A stretch of 64,000 nucleotides of DNA from Wenzhouxiangella sp. XN24 (GCF_011064545.1 NZ_JAAMFG010000030.1:174401-238400), one strand, 5' to 3'; positions 19,936-29,250 are shown, numbered from the stretch's first letter. Numbers and translations are program-made. Notes: generated from the sequence alone by a model not told the origin.

Positions 19936-20967
19936 CTATCGTCCGAAGAAATACGCGAGGCCCACGCTGGCAGCCAGGGCCGAAGCGTCGTGGAAGTCGA
20001 CGTCGGAATCGTGTTCGGCATGGATGATGCTGGCGAAGGCACGCCAGTCGCCCACGCCAAGGTCCAGCTTCCGGAAAGCCGACAGCGAAACCGCGTATCC
20101 GTCTGCATCGGTCTTCAGGCCATACACCGGATTGGCTTCGTCGTACTCCCGTTGGAAGACGGATGCCGAAGCCGCCAGCGTCCATGTGTCGCCGCGGTAA
20201 CGGTAGGACAACTGCAGCATGTTTGCGTCGGCCGCAATCGCATCGCCGTCCCGGTCCGCCGTCGTGAGGGTGAACTCCGGCTGCCACGTGTGGCGCCCGC
20301 TCTCCAGGCGATAGCCGAGCGTCATGCGGCTGTCGGTGCCGTCGCGCCGCAGCAGGAGGATCTCGTCGGCGCCCAGGCCGAGCGCCGGATCCGTACCGCT
20401 CGCTTCGGTGTCGAGCTCGATCTCGCGGCTCTGGAGGCGGGCGAAGAAGTTCGTGCCGAAAATATGCCACCAGTCGAGCCGCGCACCGCTGGCGTCGCGC
20501 TCAGTCGCGATGCGGGGCGCGCCCACGAGGTAGGGATCCGCCCAGGCCTCGGTCGGCAAGGCGGCCGTCGTCACGAAGCTCGCGCCCAGCACCCCCACGC
20601 CGTCCCACTGCTTGCGGACGCCCAGCCGCGTGGAGAAATCCAGCGTCACGTAGTCCTCGATACTGACGCCGAAAAACGCTTCCCACCGGTCGCCGAACAC
20701 GTAGGACAACTCGCCGCTGACGATGGCATAGGTCGTGTCATTCGATGGCGGCGCCTGCGTGACCGACGTGATCACGCTGGTGTTGGCGTCGATCAGGTCG
20801 TTGCCTGCCACGAGGTTGCTCTCGAGGTCGAAGAAGCCCGCGCCGAGCAGCAGGTTGCCGTGGAAGCCCTGCGTCTCCGGCACCCGGTCGTCAGCCGCAA
20901 ACACCGGAGCCACAGCCAGCACGATCGCGGCCACACTTGGAAGCCGCGCAACACTCAAAGTCTTCAT
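19936..20967 (-). CDS. DUF2860-like outer-membrane beta-barrel protein
   Basis: 343 residues with a cleavable signal (MKTLSVARLPSVAAIVLAVAPVFA) and a body of alternating-polarity strands. Examples are TYAIVSGELSYVFGDRWEAFFGVS and NMLQLSYRYRGDTWTLAASASVF. It ends with aromatic residues (VGLAYFFGR), as outer-membrane barrels do. It resembles DUF2860 proteins of marine gammaproteobacteria. No known substrate. Confidence 0.75.
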   Translation of the reverse strand: MKTLSVARLPSVAAIVLAVAPVFAADDRVPETQGFHGNLLLGAGFFDLESNLVAGNDLIDANTSVITSVTQAPPSNDTTYAIVSGELSYVFGDRWEAFFGVSIEDYVTLDFSTRLGVRKQWDGVGVLGASFVTTAALPTEAWADPYLVGAPRIATERDASGARLDWWHIFGTNFFARLQSREIELDTEASGTDPALGLGADEILLLRRDGTDSRMTLGYRLESGRHTWQPEFTLTTADRDGDAIAADANMLQLSYRYRGDTWTLAASASVFQREYDEANPVYGLKTDADGYAVSLSAFRKLDLGVGDWRAFASIIHAEHDSDVDFHDASALAASVGLAYFFGR

Positions 20968-21092
20968 GCGTCTACTCCTGCGAAACAGGCTGCGAATATT
21001 CCGTGACGCATCCGCGGAACCGCAATGGAGTGACGCCCCAAAATGGGGAAAGGGACTTCGTGCGAGCGATCGGCCGATCGGCGACCCGAACG

Positions 21093-21593
21093 CTACGTGT
21101 TCACCTGGCCGGAGGCGGAGTCCGTGGCCGCCACGCAGGCGGCGCCGACGGCCACCAGGTAGCGCATGGTCGCCTGCGTCGCGGGCGCAAGGACTTCGCG
21201 TGCTCGCGGGGTCACGACGAGGTGGCCGCCGTTCTCCCGTTCGACCAGGCCGGCGGCCTCGAGCTCCGCGACCTTGCGCCGCACCGTCTCGCGCGGGATG
21301 CCGGTGGTGTCGGCGATCGACTGCACGTTGATGGGCATCGCCTGCGCGGCGAACTGCCCGGCCTGGAACTCGGTATAGGAGCGGCCCTCGACCCGGCGCC
21401 GCGGCAGCGTCCTGAGGCCGATCACGCCCATGACGAGCATGCGATCCAGGTCGCCGCCGAACTCCCGGCGCAGGGCGATCAGCAGTTCGGTGAAATGCTC
21501 GACATGCACCGGCCAGATCTGGCCGAAGCTCCCGGTCAACTCGTCGTAGCCGAAGCGCATCGGGGCACCCGCCGGTTGCTTGGTCGTACCCAT
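21093..21593 (-). CDS. winged-helix transcriptional regulator
   Basis: About 166 residues from ATG 21593 (ATG 21611 is an alternative; neither has a good ribosome site). The C-terminal half is a clear winged helix-turn-helix (INVQSIADTTGIPRETVRRKVAELEAAGLVERENGGHLVVTP), of the kind seen in Crp- and IclR-like regulators. The N-terminal half is helical with no recognised ligand domain. It is divergent from an RND efflux pair with a 75-bp spacer, so it probably controls that pump. The in-frame extension antisense to the adaptor gene was rejected. Confidence 0.82.
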   Translation of the reverse strand: MGTTKQPAGAPMRFGYDELTGSFGQIWPVHVEHFTELLIALRREFGGDLDRMLVMGVIGLRTLPRRRVEGRSYTEFQAGQFAAQAMPINVQSIADTTGIPRETVRRKVAELEAAGLVERENGGHLVVTPRAREVLAPATQATMRYLVAVGAACVAATDSASGQVNT

Positions 21594-21668
21594 TCTGGGC
21601 GGCCAGGTCATTGTCGGCAAGCGGCAGGGTTGCGGAAGATTGGCGGTCCTACCAAGAGGAGAGCGCCG

Positions 21669-22730
21669 GTGCGCCGAAGCATCAGTTTCAGCAGGGTATC
21701 CGCCGTTCTCATCGCGCTGGCCGGGACGGCAGCCCTGGCCGGCTGCGAGGAGCCGCCCCCGCCGCCGCCGGCCGAGGTGTCGCGCCCCGCCGTGATCCTC
21801 GAGATCAGCAGCGTCGCGGGTGATTCCGGGCTGCGCTTCCCGGGCCGCGTGCGGGCGGTGCAGCGGGCGGAACTCGCCTTCAACGTGCCCGGCCAGGTGG
21901 TCGAGTTCGGCGCGCGCGAAGGCAGCCGCCTCGCCGCCGGGCAACTGATCGCACGCCTCGATCCGGCCAACTTCGAAACCCGCTTCGCCGCCGCCCGCGC
22001 CGAATTCAACAAGGCACAGACCGACTACGAACGCGTGCGGCGCATCTGGGAAGAGACCCAGGCGGTGGCGCGCGCCGAGGTGGACCAGAAGCGCACGGCC
22101 CTGGAAGTGGCCCGCTCCAGCTTCGCAGCCGCACGCAAGGAACTCGAGGACACGCGCCTGGTGGCGCCGTTCGCCGGCGTCATCGCGCGCCGCCATGTCG
22201 AGAACTTCCAGAACGTGCAGGCCAAGGAACCCGTGGTCAGCTTGCAGAACCTGGCCGAGGTCGAGATCGTGATCCACGTGCCGGAGCGCATCGTGCGGGC
22301 CGAACCCCGGCGCGCGGCGGGCTACGCGATCCTCGAGGGCCTGCCGGAGCGGCCCATCCCGGTCACGCTCAAGAGCTTCGCGACCGAGACCGATCCGCAG
22401 ACGCAGACCTACGAGGTCGTGCTCGGCTTCACGCCGCCCGAGGGCGTGACCGTGCTGCCGGGCATGCCGGCCGAGGTGCTGCCCGACACGGACGCCGCTG
22501 GTCCCGACGAGATCGCAGTCCCGCTGGCGGCCGTGCTCGGCGCGGCCGACGGCACGCCGACGGTCTGGGTGGTGGATCCGGAGACCTCGCGGGTGAGCAG
22601 CCGGCCGGTCGCGGTCGGCGCGGTGCGCGGCACTGATATCGTCGTGCTGGAAGGCCTCGCCCCCGGCGAGCGGATCGTGGTCGCCGGCGTGCATCACCTG
22701 CGCGACGGCATGCCGGTCCGGCCGCTCTGA
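21669..22730 (+). CDS. RND efflux periplasmic adaptor (HlyD/AcrA family)
   Basis: A 353-residue membrane-fusion protein with a GTG start preceded by AAGAGGAG. It has a lipoprotein signal (lipobox ALAGC) and a Pro-rich linker. A lipoyl half-motif follows (RAVQRAELAFNVPGQVVEFGAREGSRLAAGQLIARLDP), then a helical hairpin, the second half (DTRLVAPFAGVIARRHVENFQ), and the beta-barrel and membrane-proximal domains. It joins the inner-membrane pump encoded 16 bp downstream to an outer-membrane channel not present here. Confidence 0.93.
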   Translation: MRRSISFSRVSAVLIALAGTAALAGCEEPPPPPPAEVSRPAVILEISSVAGDSGLRFPGRVRAVQRAELAFNVPGQVVEFGAREGSRLAAGQLIARLDPANFETRFAAARAEFNKAQTDYERVRRIWEETQAVARAEVDQKRTALEVARSSFAAARKELEDTRLVAPFAGVIARRHVENFQNVQAKEPVVSLQNLAEVEIVIHVPERIVRAEPRRAAGYAILEGLPERPIPVTLKSFATETDPQTQTYEVVLGFTPPEGVTVLPGMPAEVLPDTDAAGPDEIAVPLAAVLGAADGTPTVWVVDPETSRVSSRPVAVGAVRGTDIVVLEGLAPGERIVVAGVHHLRDGMPVRPL

Positions 22731-22746
22731 GCCGCAGGAGGCGCCC

Positions 22747-25700
22747 GTGAACTTTGCCGGATGGACGCTCGCCAGGCGGACGATCGCGTGGGTGGCCTGC
22801 GCCCTGGTATTGGTCGGCGGCTATCTCGCCTACGAGCGTCTCGGACGCTACGAGGACCCCGAGTTCCTGATCCGCCAGGCCGTGATCGCGACGCCTTATC
22901 CGGGCGCCCTGCCCGCGCAGGTCGCGGAAGAGGTCACCGACGTGATCGAAGGCGCGGTGCAGCAGCTGCAGGAGCTCAAGGAAGTCACCTCGGTGTCGCG
23001 CATGGGCAGCTCGCAGGTCAAGGTCGAGATCGACCTGCGCTTTGCCGCCGACCGGGCGGCACTCGAACAGGTCTGGGACAAGCTGCGACGCAAGATCGCC
23101 GACGTCCAGCGAGGGTTGCCCCCGGGCGCCGGACCCTCCGTCGTCAACGACGACTTCGGCGCGGTGTATGCGCTGTTCTTTGCCGTCACCGGGGACGGCT
23201 ACAGCCTGGAGCAGGTCCACGACTACGTGGACCGACTGCAGCGCGAGCTGATGCTGGTGCCCGGCGTGGCGAGCGTGGCGACACTGGGCGCGCCCCGGGA
23301 AGCGATCTTCGTCGAGATCGCCGCCGCCCGGGCCGCCCAGCTGGGCATCCCGCTGGAACGGATCTACCAGGCGCTGCAGCAACAGAACGTGATCACGCCG
23401 GCCGGCAACCTCGAGATCGGCGCGCAGCGCATCGAGATCGCGCCCACCGGGCAGGTCGACTCGGTCGCCGCCATCGGCAACATCGCCCTGGCCGCCGGCA
23501 CGGCCGGCCAGGTGATCTTCCTCAAGGACATCGCGGACATCGACCGCGGCCTGGTCGAGCCGCCGCGGGCGCTGGTCCGCCATGACGGCCGGCCCGCCAT
23601 CGGGCTCGGCGTCTCCCAGGTGGCCGGCGGCAACGTCGTGACGATGGGCGACGCCGTGCGCCAGCGCCTGGCGGAGCTGGAGTCGCAGCGCCCGGTCGGG
23701 ATGGAACTCAACATCATTTCCTACCAGTCCGACTCGGTGCGCGCGGCCGTGGACGGCTTCGTGGCCAACCTGGTCGCCGCGGTGGCGATCGTGGTGGCCG
23801 TGCTGGTCGTGTTCATGGGGCTGCGCAGCGGGCTGATCGTCGGCTTCGTACTGCTGCTGACGGTCGCCGGCACGCTGGTGGCGATGCAGCTCGACGGCAT
23901 CGCCATGCAGCGCATCTCCCTGGGCGCCCTGATCATCGCGCTGGGCATGCTGGTGGACAACGCCATCGTAGTCGCAGACGGCATCCTGGTGCGGCTGCAG
24001 CAGGGCGAGGAGCCGGAGCCGGCCGCGGTGGCGGTGGTCGAGGCGACCAAGTGGCCACTGCTGGGCGGCACCGCGGTGGGCATCCTCGCCTTCAGCGCCA
24101 TCGGCCTGTCGCCCAGCGACATGGGCGAGTACGCCGGCTCCCTGTTCTGGGTGATCCTCTACTCGATGCTGCTGAGCTGGGTGTTCGCGGTCACCGTCAC
24201 GCCCCTGCTGTGCGTGCAGTTCCTCAAGGTGAAGCAGAACCTCGGTGCCGGCCGGCATCCGGTGCTGGAGCGCTACCGCGGACTGCTGCGGGCGGCGCTG
24301 CGCCACCGCCTCGCCACCGTGACCGCGCTGCTCGCCCTGCTGGCCGGCGCGGTCTACGGCTTCGGCTTCGTCCCGCCGGGTTTCGTGCCCGAGTCGGCGC
24401 GCCCGCAGTTCGTGGTGGACATGTCCCTGCCGCAGGGCACCGACATCGAGCGCACCTCCGCCGAACTCGCCGCGGCCGAAGCCTACGTGCGCAGCCGGCC
24501 TGGCGTCAGCCACGTCACGACCTTCGTCGGCCAGGGCGGGCTGCGTTTCATGCTGACTTACAGCCCCGAGGACCCGAACAGCGCCTACGGCCAGCTGCTG
24601 GTGGACGTGGAGGACCCGGCGCTGATCGCCGGCCTCGTCACCGAGCTGCAGGAAACCCTGGCGCAGCGCCATCCCGACGCCGCGGTGAAGGCCTGGAAGT
24701 TCATGCTGGGTCGCGGCGGCGGCAAGAAGATCGAGGCCGCGTTCCGGGGCCCGGACACCGAGGTGTTGCGCACCCTCGCCGCTCGCGCCAAGGCGGTGAT
24801 GGCCGAAGACCCGGGCGCGATCGCCATCCAGGACGACTGGCGCGAAAAGGTGCCGGTGCTGCGGCCCGCCGTGGACCCGATCGCCGCGCAGCGCGCGGGC
24901 GTGGACATCACCGCCGTCAGCGCGGCGCTGAACCGCGCCTTCACCGGCCAGGACGTAGGTGTGTATCGCGAGGGCGACACGCTGGTGCCGATCATTTCCC
25001 GGGCGCCCCGGGCGGAGCGGCTCACCGCCGGGCAGCTCGACAACGTGCTGGTCTACAGCCCCGGCGCGCAGCGCTACATCCCGGTCGCGCAACTGGTGAC
25101 GGGCGTCGAGGTGGTGTGGGTGGACGCCATCATCCGCCGGGTGAACCGCTTCCCCGTGATCAAGGCCCAGGCCGACCCGTTGCCGGGCGAGCTGTCCGCG
25201 CCGCTGCTGGAGCGCCTGCAGCCCGCGGTCGAGGGCATCGAGCTGCCGCCGGGCTACGAGCTCGAGTGGCATGGCGAATACAAGGCCTCGCGCGAGGCCA
25301 ACGCCGGGCTCGCGGGCTCCGCGCCCTACGGCTTCACAGCGATGATCCTGGCCGTCGTGCTGATGTTCAACGCCTTCCGCCAGCCGCTCGTGATCTGGCT
25401 GACCGCGCCGCTGGCCCTGATCGGCGTGACCATCGGGCTGTTGCTGTTCCGGGTGCCGTTCGAGTTCATGGCGATCCTCGGTTTCCTCAGCCTCATCGGC
25501 ATGCTGGTGAAGAACTCCATCGTGCTGGTGGACCAGGCCGACGCGCAGATCAACGCGGGGGAGCCGCCTTACGACGCCGTCATCGGCGCCGCGGTGAGTC
25601 GCGCGCGGCCGGTTTTCCTCGGGGCCCTGACCACCATCCTCGGCGTAGCGCCGCTGCTGCTCGATCCTTTCTTCAAGAGCATGGCCGTGACTATCATGTT

Positions 25701-25791
25701 CGGGTTGGCCTTCGCCACCCTGTTGACGCTGCTCGTGGTGCCGCTGCTATATGCGATGTTGTTCCGGATCCGTGAGCCGGCTGTGTCCTAG
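22747..25791 (+). CDS. RND-family efflux permease
   Basis: A 1014-residue inner-membrane pump of the AcrB/HAE1 superfamily, with the duplicated plan of one N-terminal helix, a large periplasmic domain, a block of helices, then the same again. Membrane blocks are seen around residues 340-460 (VAIVVAVLVVFMGLRSGLIVGF; LGMLVDNAIVVADGILVRL) and 860-1000 (LGFLSLIGMLVKNSIVLVDQAD). The acidic residue of the VDNAIVVAD helix fits proton coupling. GTG start 16 bp after the adaptor, with AGGAG upstream. The substrate cannot be read from the sequence. Confidence 0.95.
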   Translation: MNFAGWTLARRTIAWVACALVLVGGYLAYERLGRYEDPEFLIRQAVIATPYPGALPAQVAEEVTDVIEGAVQQLQELKEVTSVSRMGSSQVKVEIDLRFAADRAALEQVWDKLRRKIADVQRGLPPGAGPSVVNDDFGAVYALFFAVTGDGYSLEQVHDYVDRLQRELMLVPGVASVATLGAPREAIFVEIAAARAAQLGIPLERIYQALQQQNVITPAGNLEIGAQRIEIAPTGQVDSVAAIGNIALAAGTAGQVIFLKDIADIDRGLVEPPRALVRHDGRPAIGLGVSQVAGGNVVTMGDAVRQRLAELESQRPVGMELNIISYQSDSVRAAVDGFVANLVAAVAIVVAVLVVFMGLRSGLIVGFVLLLTVAGTLVAMQLDGIAMQRISLGALIIALGMLVDNAIVVADGILVRLQQGEEPEPAAVAVVEATKWPLLGGTAVGILAFSAIGLSPSDMGEYAGSLFWVILYSMLLSWVFAVTVTPLLCVQFLKVKQNLGAGRHPVLERYRGLLRAALRHRLATVTALLALLAGAVYGFGFVPPGFVPESARPQFVVDMSLPQGTDIERTSAELAAAEAYVRSRPGVSHVTTFVGQGGLRFMLTYSPEDPNSAYGQLLVDVEDPALIAGLVTELQETLAQRHPDAAVKAWKFMLGRGGGKKIEAAFRGPDTEVLRTLAARAKAVMAEDPGAIAIQDDWREKVPVLRPAVDPIAAQRAGVDITAVSAALNRAFTGQDVGVYREGDTLVPIISRAPRAERLTAGQLDNVLVYSPGAQRYIPVAQLVTGVEVVWVDAIIRRVNRFPVIKAQADPLPGELSAPLLERLQPAVEGIELPPGYELEWHGEYKASREANAGLAGSAPYGFTAMILAVVLMFNAFRQPLVIWLTAPLALIGVTIGLLLFRVPFEFMAILGFLSLIGMLVKNSIVLVDQADAQINAGEPPYDAVIGAAVSRARPVFLGALTTILGVAPLLLDPFFKSMAVTIMFGLAFATLLTLLVVPLLYAMLFRIREPAVS

Positions 25792-26950
25792 CCGGACCCT
25801 TGCACTCCTGCTGCTCGCGGCAGCGGCCGGCTGCGCCGCGCCGCCCGAGCGGCTCGAGCCGCCGCCGGGGCAGGCAGAGATCGCCCAGCTGCCCACGATC
25901 CCGGCAGCCCGCCAGTGGGGCGACGAGCCGCCGCGCGAGCTCCAGGCCTGGCTGAGCCTGCCGCAGGAGACACTGCGCCAGACGCACAGCGGCGTGATGG
26001 GCCGCGAGCACGACTACCTCGTCCTGTCCGGCGGCGGCGGCAACGGGGCCTTCGGCGCCGGGCTGCTCGCGGGCTGGACCGCACACGGCTCGCGACCCGA
26101 GTTCCAGATTGTCTCCGGCACCAGCACTGGCGCCCTGATCGCACCCTTCGCCTTCCTCGGCCCGGCCTACGACGCAACACTGCGCGAGGTCTACACGCGT
26201 TACTCGACCGGGGACCTGGTGGAGCCCCGCGGCCTGGTGCGCATCCTGCGCGGCGACGCCGCCCTCAGCACCGGCCGCCTGCGCGCGCTCATCGCCCGCT
26301 ACCTCGACGAGGAGGTGATCGCCGCCATCGCCGCCGAGGGTGCGCGCGGCCGCTCACTGTTCGTCGGCACCACCAACCTCGACGCCGGACGACCGGTCGT
26401 GTGGGACCTCACCCGCATCGCCGCCCTCGGCACGCCGGAGGCGCGGGAACTCATGTACGACGTCATCCTTGCCTCCACCGCCATCCCCGGCGCCTTTCCA
26501 CCGGTGATGATCGAAGTCGAAGTGGATGGCCAGCGCTATGACGAGATGCACGTGGACGGGGGGGTCACCTCGCAATTGTTCCTCGCCTCGCTCGGCATCG
26601 ACTGGACCGAGGTTCTTACGCATCTCGAAGTGCAGGGCGCGCCCGACCTGTACGTGATCCGCAACGCGCGCATCCGCCAGGACGCGAAGGCCGTACCCCG
26701 CCGGCTGGTCCCGGTGCTGACGCGCACCGTCTCGACGCTCATCAGGGCCCAGGGCATCGGCGACCTGGCCAAGCTCTACGCCGTGTCGGGCGAACACGGC
26801 TTCAACTATCACGTCGCCTACATCCCGGACAGCTTCGAGGGCGAGCCGGCCGAGACCTTCGACCGCGAGTACATGACCCGGCTGTTCGAGTTCGGCTACG
26901 AGCTCGCCCGCAGCGGGCAGCAATGGACGATGGTGCCGACGGGGGAGTGA
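25772..26950 (+). CDS. patatin-like phospholipase lipoprotein
   Basis: About 392 residues from GTG 25772 (an ATG at 25751, further inside the permease gene, is the alternative). Lipoprotein signal (TLALLLLAAAAGC). The patatin core has the oxyanion motif SGGGGNGAFGAGLL, the serine nucleophile in GTSTG, and the catalytic aspartate in HVDGGVTSQLF. Likely a lipid acyl hydrolase in the cell envelope. It overlaps the permease end by about 20 bp, so it is probably the third gene of the efflux operon. Confidence 0.9.
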   Translation: MSRLCPSRTLALLLLAAAAGCAAPPERLEPPPGQAEIAQLPTIPAARQWGDEPPRELQAWLSLPQETLRQTHSGVMGREHDYLVLSGGGGNGAFGAGLLAGWTAHGSRPEFQIVSGTSTGALIAPFAFLGPAYDATLREVYTRYSTGDLVEPRGLVRILRGDAALSTGRLRALIARYLDEEVIAAIAAEGARGRSLFVGTTNLDAGRPVVWDLTRIAALGTPEARELMYDVILASTAIPGAFPPVMIEVEVDGQRYDEMHVDGGVTSQLFLASLGIDWTEVLTHLEVQGAPDLYVIRNARIRQDAKAVPRRLVPVLTRTVSTLIRAQGIGDLAKLYAVSGEHGFNYHVAYIPDSFEGEPAETFDREYMTRLFEFGYELARSGQQWTMVPTGE

Positions 26951-26963
26951 GGGCGAGCGCCCG

Positions 26964-27389
26964 TCAACGCGCAGGTGTGCCCTTCACCTCGACCACGTCG
27001 AGCCCCGGGATTCCGGCGAAGTCCGCGGGATTGCGCGTCACCAGGCCGAGGCCATGCTGGATGGCCTGGCTGGCCAGCCACAGGTCCTGCACTCGTGTGC
27101 GATGGGAGCGTGCGCCGGTCCGGGCGAGGATGCCTGCGATCTCGCCGAACACGTCCGCTGTGTCGGCGTCGATCGGCAGCAAGGGCTTGCGCTTCATCCG
27201 CCGGTAGGTCGCCAGTCGCTTCTGGCGCACGCCGGCATCGGCCGCCTTCTCGATGCCGAGGCGCAGCTCGGCGAGCGTGATCGGGGACAGGTAGACCGGC
27301 GCATCGCCGGTGAAGACCGCCACGTCCGCCGGGCCGAGCCGGCCCTGCTCTACGTCGATCCAGATGCAGGTGTCGATCAGGAAACCCAC
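26964..27389 (-). CDS. VapC-type PIN-domain toxin
   Basis: 141 residues from a GTG start: MGFLIDTCIWIDVEQGRLG opens a PIN RNase fold. Conserved acidic residues lie in the first strand (D), in SPITLAELRLGIE (E) and in the C-terminal RVQDLWLASQAIQHGLGLVTRN (D and the TRN). Such toxins cleave tRNA or rRNA when freed from the antitoxin. Its start overlaps the antitoxin gene by 13 bp. The longer frame running leftwards through the antitoxin gene is not real. Confidence 0.9.
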   Translation of the reverse strand: MGFLIDTCIWIDVEQGRLGPADVAVFTGDAPVYLSPITLAELRLGIEKAADAGVRQKRLATYRRMKRKPLLPIDADTADVFGEIAGILARTGARSHRTRVQDLWLASQAIQHGLGLVTRNPADFAGIPGLDVVEVKGTPAR

Positions 27390-27643
27390 GGATCGCGCAG
27401 CTCGTCGTCGAGCGCCTCGCCACCACGGCGGGCGTCTTCCAGCCAGTCCTGCGCCGCCTCGGGCGCTAACGTGCGGTAGAGGTCGGCCAGTGCCTGCTGC
27501 GCATCCTGCCGACCGGGCGTCGGTGACACCTGGACCACGGGCTGCCCGCCCCGCTCCACGACGTACGACTCGCCCGACTCTCGCACCCGGTCGAGCACGG
27601 CGCGAAGGTTGCGCGCCAGTTCCGTAGCGGTGATCTTTCGCAT
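27377..27643 (-). CDS. Phd/YefM-type antitoxin
   Basis: An 88-residue protein: MRKITATELARNLRAVLDRVRESGESYVVERGGQPVVQVSP is the standard Phd/YefM DNA-binding fold. It is followed by an acidic tail that would wrap the PIN toxin encoded just downstream. The genes overlap, as in a translationally coupled toxin-antitoxin pair. It should repress its own promoter through the palindrome just upstream. Confidence 0.9.
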   Translation of the reverse strand: MRKITATELARNLRAVLDRVRESGESYVVERGGQPVVQVSPTPGRQDAQQALADLYRTLAPEAAQDWLEDARRGGEALDDELRDPWVS

Positions 27644-27656
27644 GCCTGCAGCCTCG

Positions 27657-27675
27657 AATCAGATGGTATCTGATT
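27657..27675. promoter_or_regulatory. candidate operator of the Phd/VapC pair
   Basis: A perfect inverted repeat, AATCAGAT-GGT-ATCTGATT, lies 14 bp upstream of the antitoxin start. Position and symmetry fit binding by a dimeric Phd-type autorepressor. Confidence 0.6.
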
Positions 27676-27811
27676 TTACGTATCGGTGCGCACGGCTGCA
27701 ACGGCCGCCGGTGAGCTACCAGGCGTAAGCGGCCGGGCGGATGGCCGAGGCGGCACTGGTCATTGATCCGGATCGTCAATCGGCTTCCAACATTGACCCG
27801 GTATTCGTACG

Positions 27812-28381
27812 CTAGAGGTGACGCTTGATACGCTTCTCGAGTTCGGCCAGGAGGTCCGGCTCGCCCTTCGCCTCCAGCAGCGGCACCAGCTCCTGCCGGA
27901 TCAAGTCGAGGTCGAGCTTCTTCCCCTGCCTTTCCAGGATGCTGGTGACGTCGGCCCAATCCTTGTCGCGTGCCGCAAATACCTTCATGACCACGAGGTC
28001 TTCGGCGCCGCAAGTCCGCAGCGAATGGCCATTACCAAGAGACCAGGGAGTGGCTCGAGCAATCACCCTGGCCTCGAACGGCAAACTGGCCAATACGATG
28101 TCGATGCCGACGTTGTGCACAGAGCGTGCCAGGACAACGCGTGTTCTCGTTGCGAAGCCGATGGCATCGTCGATTCTTGCGGGCAGTTCGCCGAGCAAGG
28201 CCTCGGCGATCCGCCGCTCTTGTCCCGCCTCAATGAGCACCGAAATGTCGGCGTCGGCAGTAAAGCGAGGCTCTCCCCAGCGCTGCAGCGCGACCCCGCC
28301 AATCACGCAGAATGCCAATCCAAGCTTCTTGCATGCCTCCTGTGCAGTGACGGCAGCCAGCAGGACCGACCCGACGGTCAT
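27812..28381 (-). CDS. nucleotidyltransferase-fold protein (AbiEii/DUF6036-like)
   Basis: 189 residues with a nucleotidyltransferase-like start: LGLAFCVIGGVALQRWGEPRFTADADISVLI carries the GG...RxTxDxDI-type active-site pattern. NVGIDIVLASLPFE supplies a third acidic strand, and EDLVVMKVFAARDKDWADV is a conserved C-terminal motif of this family. These proteins include AbiEii-like toxins that modify RNA. Its start overlaps the upstream small gene by 4 bp (ATGA), suggesting a toxin-antitoxin-like pair. Confidence 0.8.
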   Translation of the reverse strand: MTVGSVLLAAVTAQEACKKLGLAFCVIGGVALQRWGEPRFTADADISVLIEAGQERRIAEALLGELPARIDDAIGFATRTRVVLARSVHNVGIDIVLASLPFEARVIARATPWSLGNGHSLRTCGAEDLVVMKVFAARDKDWADVTSILERQGKKLDLDLIRQELVPLLEAKGEPDLLAELEKRIKRHL

Positions 28382-28620
28382 CGGTCCTGCTCGCGCATCC
28401 TGGCGAGAAGTCGCTGCTGCTCGACCAGGCCACTGCTGGAGCGCATAGGCACTTCTCCGATCGCAGCCAGCAATGCCGCGAAACGTCGAGCGGCCTCTTC
28501 CTCGGAAAGACTCCGGAGCTCTTGCAGGCGTTTCGAGTCCAGCTCCGGCCCAGCGCGGCGCCAGGCAGCAGCATAGCTCTCCGCCTCGGAACGCGTCGTT
28601 ATGGCGGGTACCTTGGACAT
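28378..28620 (-). CDS. small partner of the nucleotidyltransferase gene
   Basis: 80 residues, charged and helical (SEAESYAAAWRRAGPELDSKRLQELRSLSEEEAARRFAALL), with no domain I recognise. It precedes the nucleotidyltransferase and shares an ATGA overlap with it, so it probably acts as antitoxin or regulator; that role is inferred from position only. Confidence 0.7.
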   Translation of the reverse strand: MSKVPAITTRSEAESYAAAWRRAGPELDSKRLQELRSLSEEEAARRFAALLAAIGEVPMRSSSGLVEQQRLLARMREQDR

Positions 28621-28807
28621 GAAATCAGTGTACCGCAGTCAGAGACCGGCGATGGCTTGCTCTGAAACATGGTCTTTGACGTGACACGATCGCATTCAGC
28701 AGGTCGTCTCTAATCCGTTCGTGCAACCGCAGCAGTTGGCTTACGTCTTTGTCACTCATGGTGGTCGCAGCGGTGTCCGCCCCGCCTCTGACGCATGCGC
28801 CTGAAGG

Positions 28808-28813
28808 TATAAT
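28808..28813 (+). promoter_or_regulatory. -10 box of the tRNA promoter
   Basis: A consensus TATAAT lies 17 bp before the tRNA gene, at the right distance for a start near 28820. No good -35 box is visible at the usual spacing (CTGACG at 28788-28793 is close, with short spacing). Confidence 0.55.
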
Positions 28814-28830
28814 CCAGGTCCCCGGCACGC

Positions 28831-28906
<76 letters not shown>

Positions 28907-28979
28907 TGAAAATCATGGGCTTAGGCGGGTTATGGCGGGAGGTGAAGGGATTGGAATCCCTTGGTGTGGGGCATAGGTG
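28907..28979 (+). repeat. tRNA-adjacent repeat, copy A
   Basis: A 73-bp sequence directly after the tRNA. It matches 61885-61957 with only 3 differences, and parts recur at 57967, 58938 and 60201. At its centre is the perfect palindrome AAGGGATT-GG-AATCCCTT (28945-28962). All copies share the flanks ggcgggaggtg... and ...ggtgtgggg in the same orientation. Confidence 0.85.
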
Positions 28980-28991
28980 GGACGTCGGCCG

Positions 28992-29076
28992 GGCTGGCCC
29001 CTGGGCGGGTGGGACGCTGGGACGCTGGAATCCTGGGAGGGTGGGAAGGTGGGAAGGTGGGAGGCCGGGAGGTCCC
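28992..29076 (+). repeat. G-rich degenerate tandem repeat
   Basis: Short units (gctgggac, gggaaggt) make a G-rich stretch with at least five GGG runs at 1-5 base spacing between 29035 and 29061, able to form a G-quadruplex on the + strand. The remainder up to 29250 shows no gene. Shorter related ctggga/ctggaaag stretches recur near 45043, 49649 and 58047. Confidence 0.6.
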
Positions 29077-29250
29077 CCGGGGGGCGGTTAGCCGTCGCCG
29101 TCCTCGACGCACGCTGAGAGTGAGCCTTCAGACAGCAATAGATGAGTCTCAGAAAATCCGACGAAGAACTCCGCCTAAACGTGTCTTCGCATCATCCACT
29201 GGTCACGATGAGCCGCATGAGATAGGTTACCGAGCGAATAGCTACCCTGT

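Noticed and set aside
22429..25272. 947-codon open frame on the minus strand
   Set aside because: It is antisense to the RND permease and its composition (Gln/His/Arg-rich) is that of a high-GC shadow frame; no family match.
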